A DNA stretch of 64,000 nucleotides. It comes from Haliclona indistincta (lineage: Eukaryota; Porifera; Demospongiae; Haplosclerida; Chalinidae). Made by a program: the position numbers and the translations under genes. The stretch lies in the NCBI GenBank assembly GCA_964017065.1, contig OZ024789.1:7940191-8004190 (forward strand). The letters run 5' to 3'. Shown here in pieces: positions 32,495-44,700 of this stretch (positions are counted from its first letter, which is position 1; the number at the start of each line of letters is the position of its first letter). The notes beneath the pieces were generated by a model. It saw only the letters and a program-made list of their open reading frames with translations. It was not told the origin of the DNA and searched no databases.

Positions 32495-35025
32495 ATGCCG
32501 CTGTTTCTCATGAACACACTCGTCAGTTTGTTGTGCAGTGAGTTAAAACCGTCGCGTACAGATTCAGAGTAAACTTTTGACTCTGATCTTGTGTCTCACA
32601 GTACTTCAGCTGGCATTTGGTTGCAATGTTACTTGTCCAGTGAATTCGGGCACAAAATGTAATACAGCGTTAGATAACTACTGTCCTGGATCATACTCTG
32701 GACCAAAGGCTACATGCGATACTGGAACAGGATACTGCAGGTGTTTCAAATCAGCACTTTATGATGAGTGCACTTGTCTGCGTGAGTGATTGATCTGTTT
32801 ATATTTTACTTATATGAATGTTTTCACTCATACAGCTAGCTATGCAGGTTGCCTTATTAAAAGATCTCCCAGTACATATGTTGGGTTACCATCCAGTGAT
32901 GGTACTCCAGAGACTCCTTTCTACGGATGTGTTAGCACAGCCACTAACTGTGAATATGAAGTTCATGTGATTGCAAACTATGAGAGCAGTAATGGTCGTA
33001 ATTATGGATATGGTTTTAAGCCTGTTCCTGGAAGCACATACGTTAATGTGAATATCAATGGGCAGAGCTCAAAGCCTCTTATACTTGTCTTTATATCTTA
33101 TGAAGAAGTTCATTGGCGACTGAGCTTGTTGAGTGGAGCTGTAGTAAACAGAATTATACTTGTAAGCTGCATACATTTAACTCAGCCTTATAGTTCTAAT
33201 TCTTTTAAATTAGGGTGGGTACCAAACTAGTAAATTATACGGATATCCGAATACCAGTGTTGAAGTTGTTCCACGCAACATGCTAAGCTCTGGTTATGGT
33301 ACAGATGATGGCGGAGGGAGTACAGCTGAAAATCTCATTTACTTGACTAAGAGATTCGGTCCAATATCTTCATTCAGTGGTAGTTACCGTGCTGATAGAT
33401 GGACTGTCAACATTGACCGATCTCCAGGTACATGGTTGTACATTATGACATGACAATAAAATGTGAAAGTGACTTATCTTGTTCTTTCCATAGTGTGTAA
33501 TTCATCAATGTCAACTCATAGCAATCAATGTAAGATTCCCCATCACAGTATCATAATACATATAGTATAGCACTGTCATATTGACATCGATTTTAAAAGT
33601 GCATTATAACGTGCAGTGTTGTGTCAACTGAGCTGAGTAATCTATTTCATAATAAATATTTGTAGCTATTGTGGTCAGATTTGAAAGGGAGAGATACTAT
33701 ATACAGGAATATGAGAGTGCTACAGTTGCATTGTTGACCAACGGACCGACAAATAGAGACATTATTGTTCGCTATTCAACCATTGATGGAACAGCTCGAG
33801 GTAATTTAGTTTATGTTATGTACAGAATGTGCTTGCATAGTTTGTTTCACATCACTCATTTCTAGCTCCAATGGACTACACTGCTATCGACCAGGAAAGA
33901 ATCATTCCAGCTGGTACTACTCGATTTGAGATTAATATTTCTATCAAGAATGATAGAGTTCCAGAGACAGATGAGACCTTCAAAGTCCACCTATCACTAC
34001 CCGATGAACCTACGCTGTGCATTCCTGATACTATTGTTAGCATCATAAGTGAGTGATGTAACAGTATAATATACATATATATAGTTACATGTACTTTGTA
34101 CTTTGATCAGTGACGGAACACCAAGTATTCATGCATCATTTTATAATAATTATAAACAATATTGCAGTAGCTTACAATCTGCACCTTCTACCAGGCAGTC
34201 ATACAGTTATGATGGTGCCTGTGACAATATCAATGCTTACCCAATGATTCTCTATAGAGTTATGCAAACAGTAATCACAATAATGATACAATAATAATTA
34301 TTATAACCCATTTTGACACATGAGGGTGATTCTATAGTGTATCAGTATGCAGTTGTAATTATGTTATGTGGTCCTCAATGTGCTGCACTCACTTCAAACC
34401 AGTGACAATGTGTATGCAAAATACACTTTTGGTCAAATGGCATAAATATGGATTGCTTTGTTAAAAAAAACAAAAAATTAATGTTAAAATTACTATTATA
34501 TTTATTACAGGACAACCAACCAGGCCGACAGCTAATAGGCCGACAGCTGATAGGCCGACAACTAATAGGCCATTCAACAATAGGCCATCAGCAGGTATGT
34601 TGGCTGGAGGACTACTTGGAGGGGTTTTTGGAGGAATCGCACTGCTGTCATTGGCTATATTTTTTGTGTCCATCATAAGTGTGAGGTATTATACCACAGG
34701 ATCACGAGTACGTGTGACAAATACATGTACTGCATACAATTGGACTACTAGTGATGATGTTACCAGAAACAATCCACCAATCGATTATGCTTTCAATCTA
34801 AAACGATCTGATCAAGAATCTGTAGCAGTTACAATCACACAGCCACAGACGTGTCTCTCGATCACACAAGCTCCTCCTCCTGCATATGATATTCATGAAA
34901 CGTTTGCTACCTGCAACGAGAACAGTAAATCAGAAGCTCCTCCCCGCTATCTGCAGCCTCCTCCTACCTATGATACAGCTACTCAAGAGACAAAGTATGA
35001 ATCCCACAACATTCCTAAAGAATGA
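32495..35025 (+). CDS. Type I membrane protein with Calx-beta domain and PPxY tail (copy 3)
   Basis: Exons 32495-32537, 32602-32781, 32836-33161, 33214-33427, 33494-33529, 33666-33800, 33866-34048, 34511-35025; 543 aa. Architecture as in copy 1, closest to copy 1 in exons 2-4. The stalk has the repeat NRPTADRPTTNRPF, whose unit number differs between copies. TM is at GGLLGGVFGGIALLSLAIFF; the tail has PPPAY and PPPTY. No lesion. About 90 bases in intron 7 (containing GTTATGATGGTGCCTGTGAC) are conserved in all three copies but do not splice in frame; they may be an old exon or a regulatory element. Confidence 0.85.
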
Positions 35026-35233
35026 CTGTCTACAAATTAAACAAACATTTAAATTTGGTCAATAATAATATTATGATAATCCAAACAATTAAAAATGAAT
35101 ATTTATTACTTAATAATATGTAATTTACGCTCATGCCGAGCCTCATACTAACCACTTCAGTGAAATTATGAATATTTCAGAGCAAAAAATTAATGTATTG
35201 CATCAAACCAATTCAATCGCATAAATTTTTACA

Positions 35234-36229
35234 TTACATAATGCAACATGCATAGCTATATGAGTCACCATAATGAGTTAGTTTAGCATCCATTGGATTG
35301 CTGACATCCTTGTAGCTCTCAAAATCACACAACTGCTCTGGAGTAGATATTGTGATCCTGTTTCCAGCCCACATGCCACGAGAGGCAACTACTGATGGAT
35401 CTAGATCGGATATATAGACAAATTCAGAGTTAAATAAAGTGACCAGCAGTCCATTCACCACATCTCTGCTAAAACACTTCAATAGAATGGCGTCATCTGG
35501 ATCATAAGCCAATGGATCTAAATATTCCTTTTTATCCAAATTAACTACATTGTATTTTATAATCCATTTCTGAACACAGCGTCTCTAGCATTTTGAGGTG
35601 AGGTGGAGTTACGTTTATTTCTGAGGATGGGAAATCCCTAGCCATTTCATAGGTGACATCATCTATAGCACTGTCTCCTTCATCTGCAATAAGAGCAATA
35701 CGATCTCCGGCCCACTGCCCAATTCCACATTGTAGAAGTGAAGCCAAGTCACCATCTGCAGTGATGGTAGTCTTCACTTCTTGAGCCAAACGTTTGAGTA
35801 GCAAGTCAAGTTGATAATGTTCACTGTCCTTACTTATGGTCTTAAGACACGAGTTCTTTAGCGACATATCTCCATGGTCCAAGTTCAAAAGAAGCAAAAT
35901 CAAGTCTTGAAAATCTCCAGTATGAATGCATGAAGGTGGTAAAAGTATTTCTGTAGCTTTACCACAAATACCAGATATAACTTTTCGCTTCAATAAATTT
36001 ACTAGTTGGTAAGCCTGACCCATGATAAGTTTGATAGTTGACACTTCACAGTTGGTTTACAGAGAGTTTCTTTCTTTTTCCCAATAAATCTTGTACTGCA
36101 AACACGATCAAATTGTACAGTCAACTCCTCAGACTTCAGTATGATGCGCAATAATAATGCAATTACTGCTAACTGGTATGAAGACAAATCTGGAATTCTA
36201 GACAGTTCTAAGACAAAGACCTGACACAT
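35234..36229 (-). CDS. Unrecognised protein gene with very short introns
   Basis: Minus strand; I do not recognise the family. Three frames join if two tiny introns are accepted: one of 59 bases near 36062-36004 (ETL joined to LNLLKRKVISG) and one of 38 bases near 35605-35568 (SSEIN joined to KWIIKYNVV); phases agree. The product has at least 310 residues. It contains two echoing segments (QWAGDRIALI and MWAGNRITI), possibly an internal repeat, and ends SYACCIM, where the last four residues (CCIM) resemble a prenylation box. The true 5' end is uncertain; the ATG at 36229 sits beside a possible acceptor. Confidence 0.5.
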
Positions 36230-37270
36230 TAAAGCATGAATAGAATGATAAACACGTTGTGCATGTTATTGCATGCTCATGCTAATCACACTTCATAATA
36301 GCAAAAAATTTACTTGCAGGTAGTCATTTTATGAAACCAGGTTAGCGTTGTGGGCAAGAGACCTATCATCTATACTGAGAGACAAGAGGGCCCCTAGCCT
36401 TGTGTCATGCATAAAGCCTGCAGTTTGACCCAACAGGATCACAGATACATGTACCAGGAACAGGAAATTATAAGTGATGCAAAAATACTGAATACAACTT
36501 GAGCCGAGTATGTCACTGCTACATAAACAGCATCCATGAAGCTCCTCTATAACTTATGACAAAATAGACAGTCTGGTGTCAAAGCCACAGTTTGCACAAT
36601 GCACACTACTCCAATCGACAAGATTAGGGATATGACTGACTCCACTCCACCTAAATAAAACAGCCATTTTCTGTGCAAGCTGCTTGTGTAAGATAAAAGT
36701 AAGCTTGAGCTTTCTGTTAATCATGTGTGATTATTATGCAATAATCCGCTCTACACAAACCGAGACATGGACTGCTTACCAAAATACTGCATGCATGTTA
36801 CCCTGATCCTCATACTGTACATTATTGATGGAGCACAAAATTAATGAAAATAAAAGTGTTGGTCATCTGGACAGAAACATGAGAATTTCTACGTTTACCA
36901 TCAGTATGCTTGAGTTATAATTTTACTTGCGAGAGTATCACTTATAGAAGCAAGAGTTATATTAATAGAAAAACATATAGGCATGATAATAGCAGTGAGT
37001 GGTGAGTATTATAGTATTAAGCTTCTCATGAACATAATCTGCACAACCCATACTTTCAGAACAAATTCCATGAAATGGTAATTTCTATGACGAGTGTGAT
37101 TTAAAAAGTATATTTTATCTTATACATACATCAGTCACATTGGTTATGATAATAAAAACAAATGTAAAAATTTGAGGGATGAGCTGGTATACACCTGTCG
37201 TTCTCGTGGATCATGTGTGAGTAAAGTGTGAGTATAAAGATGGAATATATGTCAGTATGATGAAGTGATG
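36230..37270. other. Intergenic, no gene seen
   Basis: About 1 kb of AT-rich sequence with no convincing coding frame on either strand. It may hold 5' exons of the minus-strand gene below 36229. Confidence 0.4.
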
Positions 37271-39336
37271 TTATGTGACAGCTGAATTTGAAACAAGATT
37301 GACTTCCTCCTCTTTCTTGGTTGAGTGAAGGGCAACTGTTGGTCTGATCTCTCCAGGACTGTTGTCCTCTCCCTGACAAAAGGAGACAGAGAGGAGTAAC
37401 AAATGCAGAATTATTTGTAACTTTAAGATATTTTTCTCCTGGTTGTATACTTTTCTCAAAACTTACTGGAACTATGAAAGGTCTACTTTACTGGGATTAG
37501 GCTTCAAGAGAACATACATAGCTTTACATGAATAATTTTTGATACTAATTATTTTTTTATAGGATGCAATCATATGCGGTACCTGGACACTATCTTAACT
37601 GCTGAGTGCGACTAAGGAATAGCGCTTATATAGGATACTGCGTATGTGCTATTGAAAATAGGTGATGCATAATATGTACTATTGGTGACTGACAACAATA
37701 CAAATTGATCCAGAGAACACAGTACAAACTTCAGAAGTATAAGCTCTTTCTGAAACCACCAAGATCACCATACACAGTTTACCTCAGCAGAAGCCTGCAA
37801 TTTTCAGAGGCTACACCACACCAGGGATGTGTGTTGCCTCAATGGGGGCACCGTGTGCTTTTTGAGAATAGAGTCATTGAAAGGTGCCTGAAGATCTACT
37901 AGAGAACCTGATTATAGAGCTACTGAATCAGTGGTTTAATAGCGTTGCACCAAGATGCATTGCAACTGTGAAAGTATCCTCTAGCTATTAGCCCACCATT
38001 ATGGCAGTTGTTTAGCTGACTGCTAAGTGACATTGCAATGCTTACAATTCTTATGGGCTCCTGACAATAATTATTGCTAGGCATGCAATTCTTGACATTT
38101 CTAGGCTTGCAATTCTATTGGTTATGCCTCATTGTTTAATTTTGGTACCTAATGTTGCCTCATTGTTTCACTGTTTACACCTTTCTCAAATGAAAATCTG
38201 TTACATTTTGATTAAGCAAGCCACAAAAAAACAATTCTGGTCATCAGGAAAAAAAGCGAAAATTTCTACGTTTACATTATGCTCTGAATTATTTATGTGT
38301 GCCCTGGTTCAACTGGTAGAGTGAGAGTCTTGGGCTTACAACCCAAGGGACACGGGCTTGAATCCCAGAGCAGGAGGAATTGCTCTCTCCAGCCTACCCA
38401 TCTATAAAACGGGTACCTGGCCTTTTGCTGGGGTGGGCTATGATCACTGTCTGTGAGAGTGGCTGTTGCCTTGTGGAGGGAGTCAGTGGAGGGAGTCAGT
38501 GGTTGAATACAGTTGTATCTCACAGTCAGTGCCACCATAGTTCCTGGCCTGGCTGTGGTGCAGTTCCTCATGCTAGGCCTAAAACCAGAGTAGCACCCGG
38601 GGTTCTTCGTAACTGGGTATCATCACCAATAGGAGATGGCCCTCTCAATTTAGTACATTAAAATTTTTTGGTGTATCACCAAAATTAGCTACAAAACACA
38701 CAGAAGAAACTGTACCTCAAATCCAGTGTTGACAATCGATGAGATTCCTTCAGGTTCATTGAACATCAGCCGACCAGACCTACATGTACACCATAGTGTA
38801 AAATAAACATATTTTGTGGGTTTCCTGAATGAATATTGACAAAAACAAAAAATCATGGGCTTTGATTAGCACAGCATCATAAAAACATCACAATTTCAGT
38901 GCAAGAGAGAGTAACGATGACCTCGTAAGTCAGATTGCTGTATTGATGTACAACAAAATTATATGTGATGATAATAATACTGTGGTATAATTATGTGCTT
39001 CAATCTGGAACCAAAATTAATGAAAAATAAGCGATTCTCACTAATTTGACCAGGACTAACCAAAATTGTGAATGCAGTATGAACTTAATTACATATCTAT
39101 GAATCTAACTAATTATTATCCAACAAAAACAAACCAATGATGTGAGCTAGATTAGATCAATGTTTCACTGTGGATAAAACTAAGCTCACTCTCTGATTGT
39201 TCCTGTGTCAATCTCTTCATCGCTGTCCACCATCACAACCCTCCCTTCTCCCTCGTCCTCCTCTTCTTCACTGGATAGTCCATCATCACGAGACAAGCTA
39301 GTGAACTGCGACATCACATGATCATCAGCGTACCTC
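37271..39336 (-). CDS. Small acidic protein, three exons, unrecognised
   Basis: Exons 39336-39190, 38779-38716 and 37372-37271 have matching phases (147, 64 and 102 nt) and good splice sites. Reading: YADDHVMSQFTSL, an acidic run (SSEEEEDEGEG), MVDSDEEIDTGTIRESG, RLMFNEPEGISSIVNTGFE, then GEIRPTVALHSTKKEEE to the stop. The acidic stretch followed by GTI is faintly like linkers of STE20-type kinases, but no kinase domain is in the window, so I do not assign it. A start at Met 39314 would give about 96 residues; upstream exons could exist. A SINE-like repeat sits in intron 2. Confidence 0.5.
38299..38655 (+). mobile_element. tRNA-derived SINE-like element
   Basis: The head looks like a tRNA: A-box TGGTTCAACTGG, a strong anticodon stem TTGGG/CCCAA around loop CTTACAA (UAC, Val-like), and B-box GGGCTTGAATCCC. 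The T-arm and acceptor do not pair fully, so it is not a working tRNA. A body of about 270 bases follows, with GGAGGGAGTCAGT twice, ending AT-rich (TTAAAATTTTTT). It lies in an intron of the acidic-protein gene, opposite strand. Confidence 0.6.
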
Positions 39337-39410
39337 CTGAAGAAAACACAAGACGACCAAAATCAAACACTTTCTACTTCACTCATTTTCTTAAGTCCAT
39401 TACATCATAG

Positions 39411-39488
39411 CAGGAGCCCTTTAATAAGAGGAAGGAGCGTTCAGCTGTGATACAAGCGCTATTGGAGTTGAATGCTCCTTCCTCTTAT
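39411..39488. mobile_element. 78-bp fold-back MITE
   Basis: AGGAGCCC and AAGAGGAAGGAGCGTTCA pair with TGAATGCTCCTTCCTCTT and GGGCTCCT. Same family ends as the larger element at 56009-56332 and as scraps near 38045 and 43062. Confidence 0.7.
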
Positions 39489-39954
39489 GGGCTCCTAGCT
39501 GATCCTAGTCTAGCTGCTATACTTTCTCCATGACCTCTTATAGCATAGTACCCACTGAGGCAAGTGTACAATAATAGTTATTATTAGACTAAAAGGGCAA
39601 AATCATAAGCATTGTTTCTTCATCATGTAAACAAAATACACTTTGATAGATAAACAGCAGTTATCTTACAATACACACTTGATTAGCACACTTGACCTTA
39701 CATTATTAACACGTCACTGCGTCTACAGCGTTTCAGCTAGTCTAGCTCACGGTCTGACGCGGCTGGTACGTTCGGTTAGTCTACACTGTTTTGTCTACAG
39801 GCATTTGTACGGCACTAAATTCTTACCAGGAACGCTTGGGCGTGTACTCAAATCGTTTGTTAGTTCTCTGCGCCAGTCTCCTCCGTCCGAGACCCATCAG
39901 CCCAAAACACTGACCCATCGCCTAGCCTGTTTGCTGAGCGTTAATTAGAACAAA

Positions 39955-40062
39955 ATGAAAGTCACGCCCCTCTTCGAATACGTGGAGCGAGCCACACCTC
40001 AAGTGCTGCAGATTGCACGGCCGGGTTCGCTACAGCAGGAACATACTGGACACGTCTTTCAG
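39955..40062 (+). CDS. Possible orphan first exon (36 codons)
   Basis: ATG at 39955 (MKVTPLFEYVERATPQVLQ) and 36 open codons up to a good donor (TTTCAG/GTGTAC). The composition looks coding, but no following exon is found on plus before SAMTOR occupies the other strand. It may be spurious or a first exon with a distant partner. Confidence 0.25.
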
Positions 40063-40183
40063 GTGTACTTGCCTGCATACATGTACATACCACTGGCTAT
40101 GTGTGGTAGCTAGCCCACTTACCAAACAACCTCAAAATATAAGACATTCAAAAATAGATTTTTGCAAAATGTAAAAATAGAGA

Positions 40184-40882
40184 TCACACAGAATTCATAC
40201 TGGGTAATTCACTAAAGTCAGCTTGAATCGCAGCAACATTACTACATTCACCTTCTTCCACACCAAGTGAGTCGTCATTGTTTGATTGTTGCAGTGGAAT
40301 GGTGTTGAAGTCTTGAGGAATATACAGTGACTGACTGTGGTCTTGGAGCAGAGAAGAAAATTCTGAACTCGGGTGCGTCTTTTTGAACGCCAAACAGTGC
40401 AAGTGTAGGCTTTTGTGATAAACACAGCGATGGAAACCGATGAATTCAATGGCTGCTCTCCATGATTTCATCATGTCAGTGTGTTTGTTCTGATGAGAGC
40501 TGTCTGGTGTGATTATCAGTAGTAGGCCATGAGCACGCAGAAGAGAATGAGCTTTGTGACAGCAATGCAGTCGCTGAGAGGAGCAGGGAAGGTAAGAGAG
40601 CAGGAGAGAGAATACGACTACATCGTGACTGTTCTCATGAAGAATGAGACTTGTGCTGGTAGAACGATTGGAAGAAGAGGTACCTTGTACTGGAACAGAT
40701 AGAAAATCACACTTGATGACGTTCTGGAGAAAATAGAAAAAGGGCGTAGTATTAGACAAATGGACATAATTTTATGTGCACAATATGGTTAATAGAGCAT
40801 ATTTTTATTTAGAGACCAGTAAGATTTTCACTGCGTAATACAACAGAACAGCATCAAGATGAAGTGTTGAAGGAAACAGCAG

Positions 40883-40958
<76 letters not shown>

Positions 40959-41541
40959 CTACTGCAGGAGCTATATCAATCGATGTAACAGAGAATAATT
41001 CATCAAACTGACGGAATGGATCATAACAGCTCCCTACGTCTAGAAGAGTGAGTTTTCTTCCTACAAACTGACCGACCACTTTCATCACATCTTCTTCTCT
41101 ACTTGGTAACCAGGCACAGCAAACTTGTGTTGGCATTTCATGGAGCACACGACGCAGGTCCTTTCTGATCAGTCGTTCCAAGGAGGAGTAAAAGTACTCT
41201 TTGCATGTCTCCACACACCAGGTGATTCTTCCTTCATCTGGGTTGGTGTTCTTGTCAGCCCAAGGACCACAGGCTAGCTGATGCATAGCACTAGCATAGT
41301 TAGTAAGACATGCTTCATCTTCAAGATGTGACGACCAAACATTTTCTGGTGAACTTACACCTGATGATGGAGAAAAAAGAATCTAGACAGTTTGATTCTC
41401 TGAATAAGTATTCAAATTTCGTCAATACTTACCTGCCGCTAGCTTGGCTCGTAGGTTGGCGTGAACTCCTTTCACAACAGCAGACAACTTCTCTTGATCC
41501 GAGTCTTGCTCGACCCCGCTTGGCCACACCTTCTCAGCCAT
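40184..41541 (-). CDS. BMT2: SAMTOR (BMT2), S-adenosylmethionine sensor upstream of mTORC1
   Basis: Three exons: 41541-41433, 41360-40957 and 40723-40184, with agreeing phases. The N-terminal helix region EKLSAVVKGVHANLRAKL, then EGRITWCVETCKEYF, the SAM-binding loop LLDVGSCYDPF, IDIAPAVENVIKCDFL, HDVVVFSLLLSYLPCSSQR, the diagnostic GLLLIITPDSSHQNKH, and LYIPQDFN near the C-terminus. These match the human protein through its Rossmann fold. The C-terminus ends earlier than in human, just after SELPS. In animals SAMTOR binds GATOR1/KICSTOR and inhibits mTORC1 when SAM is low. Two further in-frame ATGs lie just upstream (41553, 41559). Intron 2 starts directly in a long (GT)n array. Confidence 0.9.
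40884..40956. repeat. (CA)n / (TG)n microsatellite at a SAMTOR 5' splice site
   Basis: About 36 dinucleotide units. On the gene strand exon 2 ends GTAGAG and the intron begins GTGTGTGTGT without interruption, so the donor is the first unit of the array. Confidence 0.95.
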
Positions 41542-41580
41542 TGCCACGCCCATCCCCATGAACATTCCATCCAGATTCCA

Positions 41581-41706
41581 TCACATCACGCCTCCGTGAA
41601 GCTGTAGATCCTCATAAGCTGCTGGATCAAGGTAGGAGTTGGTGAGCTTACTGACTCTGAGGTACTTGTAGGCTGTAGTGTAGCCCTGTCTGCGTGCGTG
41701 TGCCAT
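41581..41706 (-). other. 41-codon ORF upstream of SAMTOR (uORF or lost exon)
   Basis: Minus strand, ATG at 41706, stop at 41581, 40 bases before the SAMTOR ATG and in the same direction. It reads MAHARRQGYTTAYKYLRV then SKLTNSYLDPAAYEDLQLH, which looks coding. It lies head-to-head, 50 bases from the SRCR gene start, so this interval should be a two-way promoter. A damaged copy lies upstream of the second SRCR gene. Confidence 0.4.
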
Positions 41707-41756
41707 TTTCTATGTTGTTTTATGTTTATGTATTTATGTTTGGCCGTAGGTCAGTT

Positions 41757-44700
41757 ATGAGTTTACTGAAGCTACTGCTGTGCATCGTCGTTGCTATCTC
41801 CATTGTGCAAGGTACAGGGTTTTGCAGGTTGCTTGACCAAACAACATCTACATGTAGTTGATCTACATGTACATGTACAGTGCTTCCAGCTTAGTCGATC
41901 CACTTTTTCATACTTGCACGTTTTGCATCATTTTTGCAAGTTTAAGTTGTATTTTGCACTTACTCACAGTCAGGAACAGAGAACTACGTTGCACAAGCCC
42001 GTGGAGTCGCTCCAATAGAACCAATACAAAGTCGCCATTTTAAATTTTTGTTGTGACATCATCAGTATCACAAACGCAATCGCTACTTGCAAAGCGATAA
42101 AGATACAGGCCTGAATTCTGTTTTATGGATGTATCATATACCTATCATTATAAAACTAAAGGGATTTTTCTTAACTCGAAAGGTTTCTGAAGTTTGTTCT
42201 TAAAAAGTCCAGGGCATTGAAAACCTCCAATTTCAACGCTTCAACAAGCTCTGAAAAACTCTGCGCGCAAAGATAATGTTCCATTCTTGGTATACCAGTG
42301 TAAAAGGCACTATATTTACTTGAAGTGAAGTGTGTGTTCTTAACTCGAAGTAATTTTTGAGTTCACTCTTAAAAAGTAGCTACTGCAATAGTCGCACCAG
42401 TTCCTATCACGTTTGATGTCGTACAAACATTACGGTTCATTCTGTATCCTCCTGAATTGACATTCTGATAGAGATATGATGTATCTACGTCTATTCCAAG
42501 AATCATGCATATAGCTATTGAAATAAAATTTTTACATGCGAAAATATTTCATGGTTGCAAAAAATTAAAAAGTGGAGCGACTAAGCTGGAAGCACTGTAC
42601 ATGCATGTAGAAACGTTGGTGTTTAAAATTATATTATTTTATTCTGTATTATAATTATTGTATTTTATAATTTATATCGACTAGTAGAGAGTTTTAGTTA
42701 TACATGTACCCATTTCCAGTCACACTAAAAGTAGGAATGAAACGGAAACGAAGAAATGCAAAAACAGAGCAATAGCGCAATTAGATGCTCAGCTGTTACT
42801 AGGTAATGGAGTTAGAACTTGTAGTGATAGTTTTTGTTGCTGACAAGACTAGTGCTCATTTTTAGCAAATAGATAAAGTTTTATGAACTTAAAAAGAGTA
42901 TCCTTGTGAGTTAAGAAACATGGCTTAGGATTCTATTGCATTGCTGTTGTTACAGGGCTCAAATATACAGCCAGTGAACGAATTGGTTCGAAAATAACTG
43001 GCTATACAATATCTGACTTAAATTAGATTTCGTATAGAGGATAGTTTGACCAAATTAGCCACTCCTTTCCTTTATGGGCTCCTGGATAGACCCGTTACTA
43101 ATGTAATTGTTTAACAACAAAAATGAGTGCGCATGCCATGATTACATGCACCACTTTGTAGCCCATAGCTAGGTCAATGGTTGAGTTATTGTATTATCTC
43201 TACAGTGGTAACTGCTCAGAATACGGCAGCTTCAAGATATGTTCGTCTTGTGAATGGCACCAGTATAACAGCTTCTGAAGGAACATTGCAGGTAATTATA
43301 TTCATGATCAATAAAACATGATTATTATCATTGCCGATCGGCAATGATATGTAGGGATGACTTCGAATTAAGATGGCGGCTACTCATGTGTGAAATTCTG
43401 TTTTTCCTTGTTCTCTTTCTAAGCCTGCATGAGATCCATTTACTCAATTCTATTATGGATTTACCTCTTGTTGCAGGTATATCTTCAGGGCAGATGGAGT
43501 GTTGTGTGCGAATGGTCGGGTATTGAACCATTCAACGCACTGACTAATGTACAAACAGGAGTCACAGCTTGCAAACAACTAGGATATACCAACTTGAAGA
43601 GTTTCATTACAGTACCAAAGTCTGTCATACAGTGAAACCTGAGCTAATGGTCACCTGTATAATACAGTCACCTCTCTAATACAGCCATATGCTTAAGTCC
43701 CAACTTGCAATGAGTTTCACCCTCTATAATGCAGCCACCGCCTAATCAGGCCTATTTTACTGGTCCAAGGGTGACTGGATTAGCCAGGTTTCACAGTAAT
43801 AAATAATGCACTCCACTCAAAACGTTTCTTGATTGTAATGTAACCTAGCTAGGCCTAGACATGAGAGGTTCCGTCATTGCTTTATTTGTGTGGTTCAAAA
43901 GTAATAGCTTCAGACATTAGTGGGATAAAAATGACCTGATTAACAGAGTGTCCATAATTATTTCAGAGGTTTACAACATCGTGCTGTAAATTTGCACAAA
44001 TCTGTAATTTTAGTTAATTTTGTGTTTTAAATCTTTAGAGAGTTGCCATGTTACTATTACAGTGTAATTGTTAGCATAATTATCATGCAAGATATTTCTT
44101 CAGACCACCAGTTAATTCCACGGTAATAATGGGTATCAATTGCCCTCTGGTCTTGGATCAATCGAATAATGGAGAAGTGTTTCTACAGCGATGTAAGATC
44201 GGACCAGTTCAACCCTTTCAACCTTACGTGTGTTCTAGTTTTATGGGAATACAGTGTGGTAAGCATAATGTGTACAAGCATGACTCTCCTTATCAATACT
44301 CAAGGGTGCATGCCTAGAGAAATGTGACTTGCATGATACAAAACCATAGAAAATTTTAGCAGTGATTATACTAATACATTCTTAGAATATTGGTGCAAGC
44401 CTGAGCTGATTCTGAACACTACTGACACTACTGACATGGCTGACACTATAGTGTCAGCAGCAAGCAATTAGCATAATGTTTATACACGCAACGGCTGTCA
44501 TGAGTTGTCCTCTAGCTAGCTGTACAGTTTACATATTATGGAAATTCTCATCCTGTCGAAGTCTGTCAACACAAGAAGCCAGGTTCCACCATTTTAATTC
44601 AAGGGTTGTTCAAGCTTATGATCTTCTTTGTAGATGGGCAGGTCATACTGAATCCAGTTTCGCTACTGCTTTGACTGCAGTGCATGAGTAAACTCACATG

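Noticed and set aside
38299..38375. Functional tRNA-Val (UAC)
   Set aside because: The anticodon arm is good, but the T-stem has mismatches and the acceptor pairs only by skipping part of the T-arm; the attached body favours a SINE.
39190..39336. Hippo/MST kinase linker
   Set aside because: Only a short acidic stretch before GTI is similar; no kinase or SARAH domain is present, so no assignment is made.
39643..39948. 101-codon plus-strand ORF
   Set aside because: No recognisable domain, no start context, and it sits in spacer just before the candidate exon at 39955.
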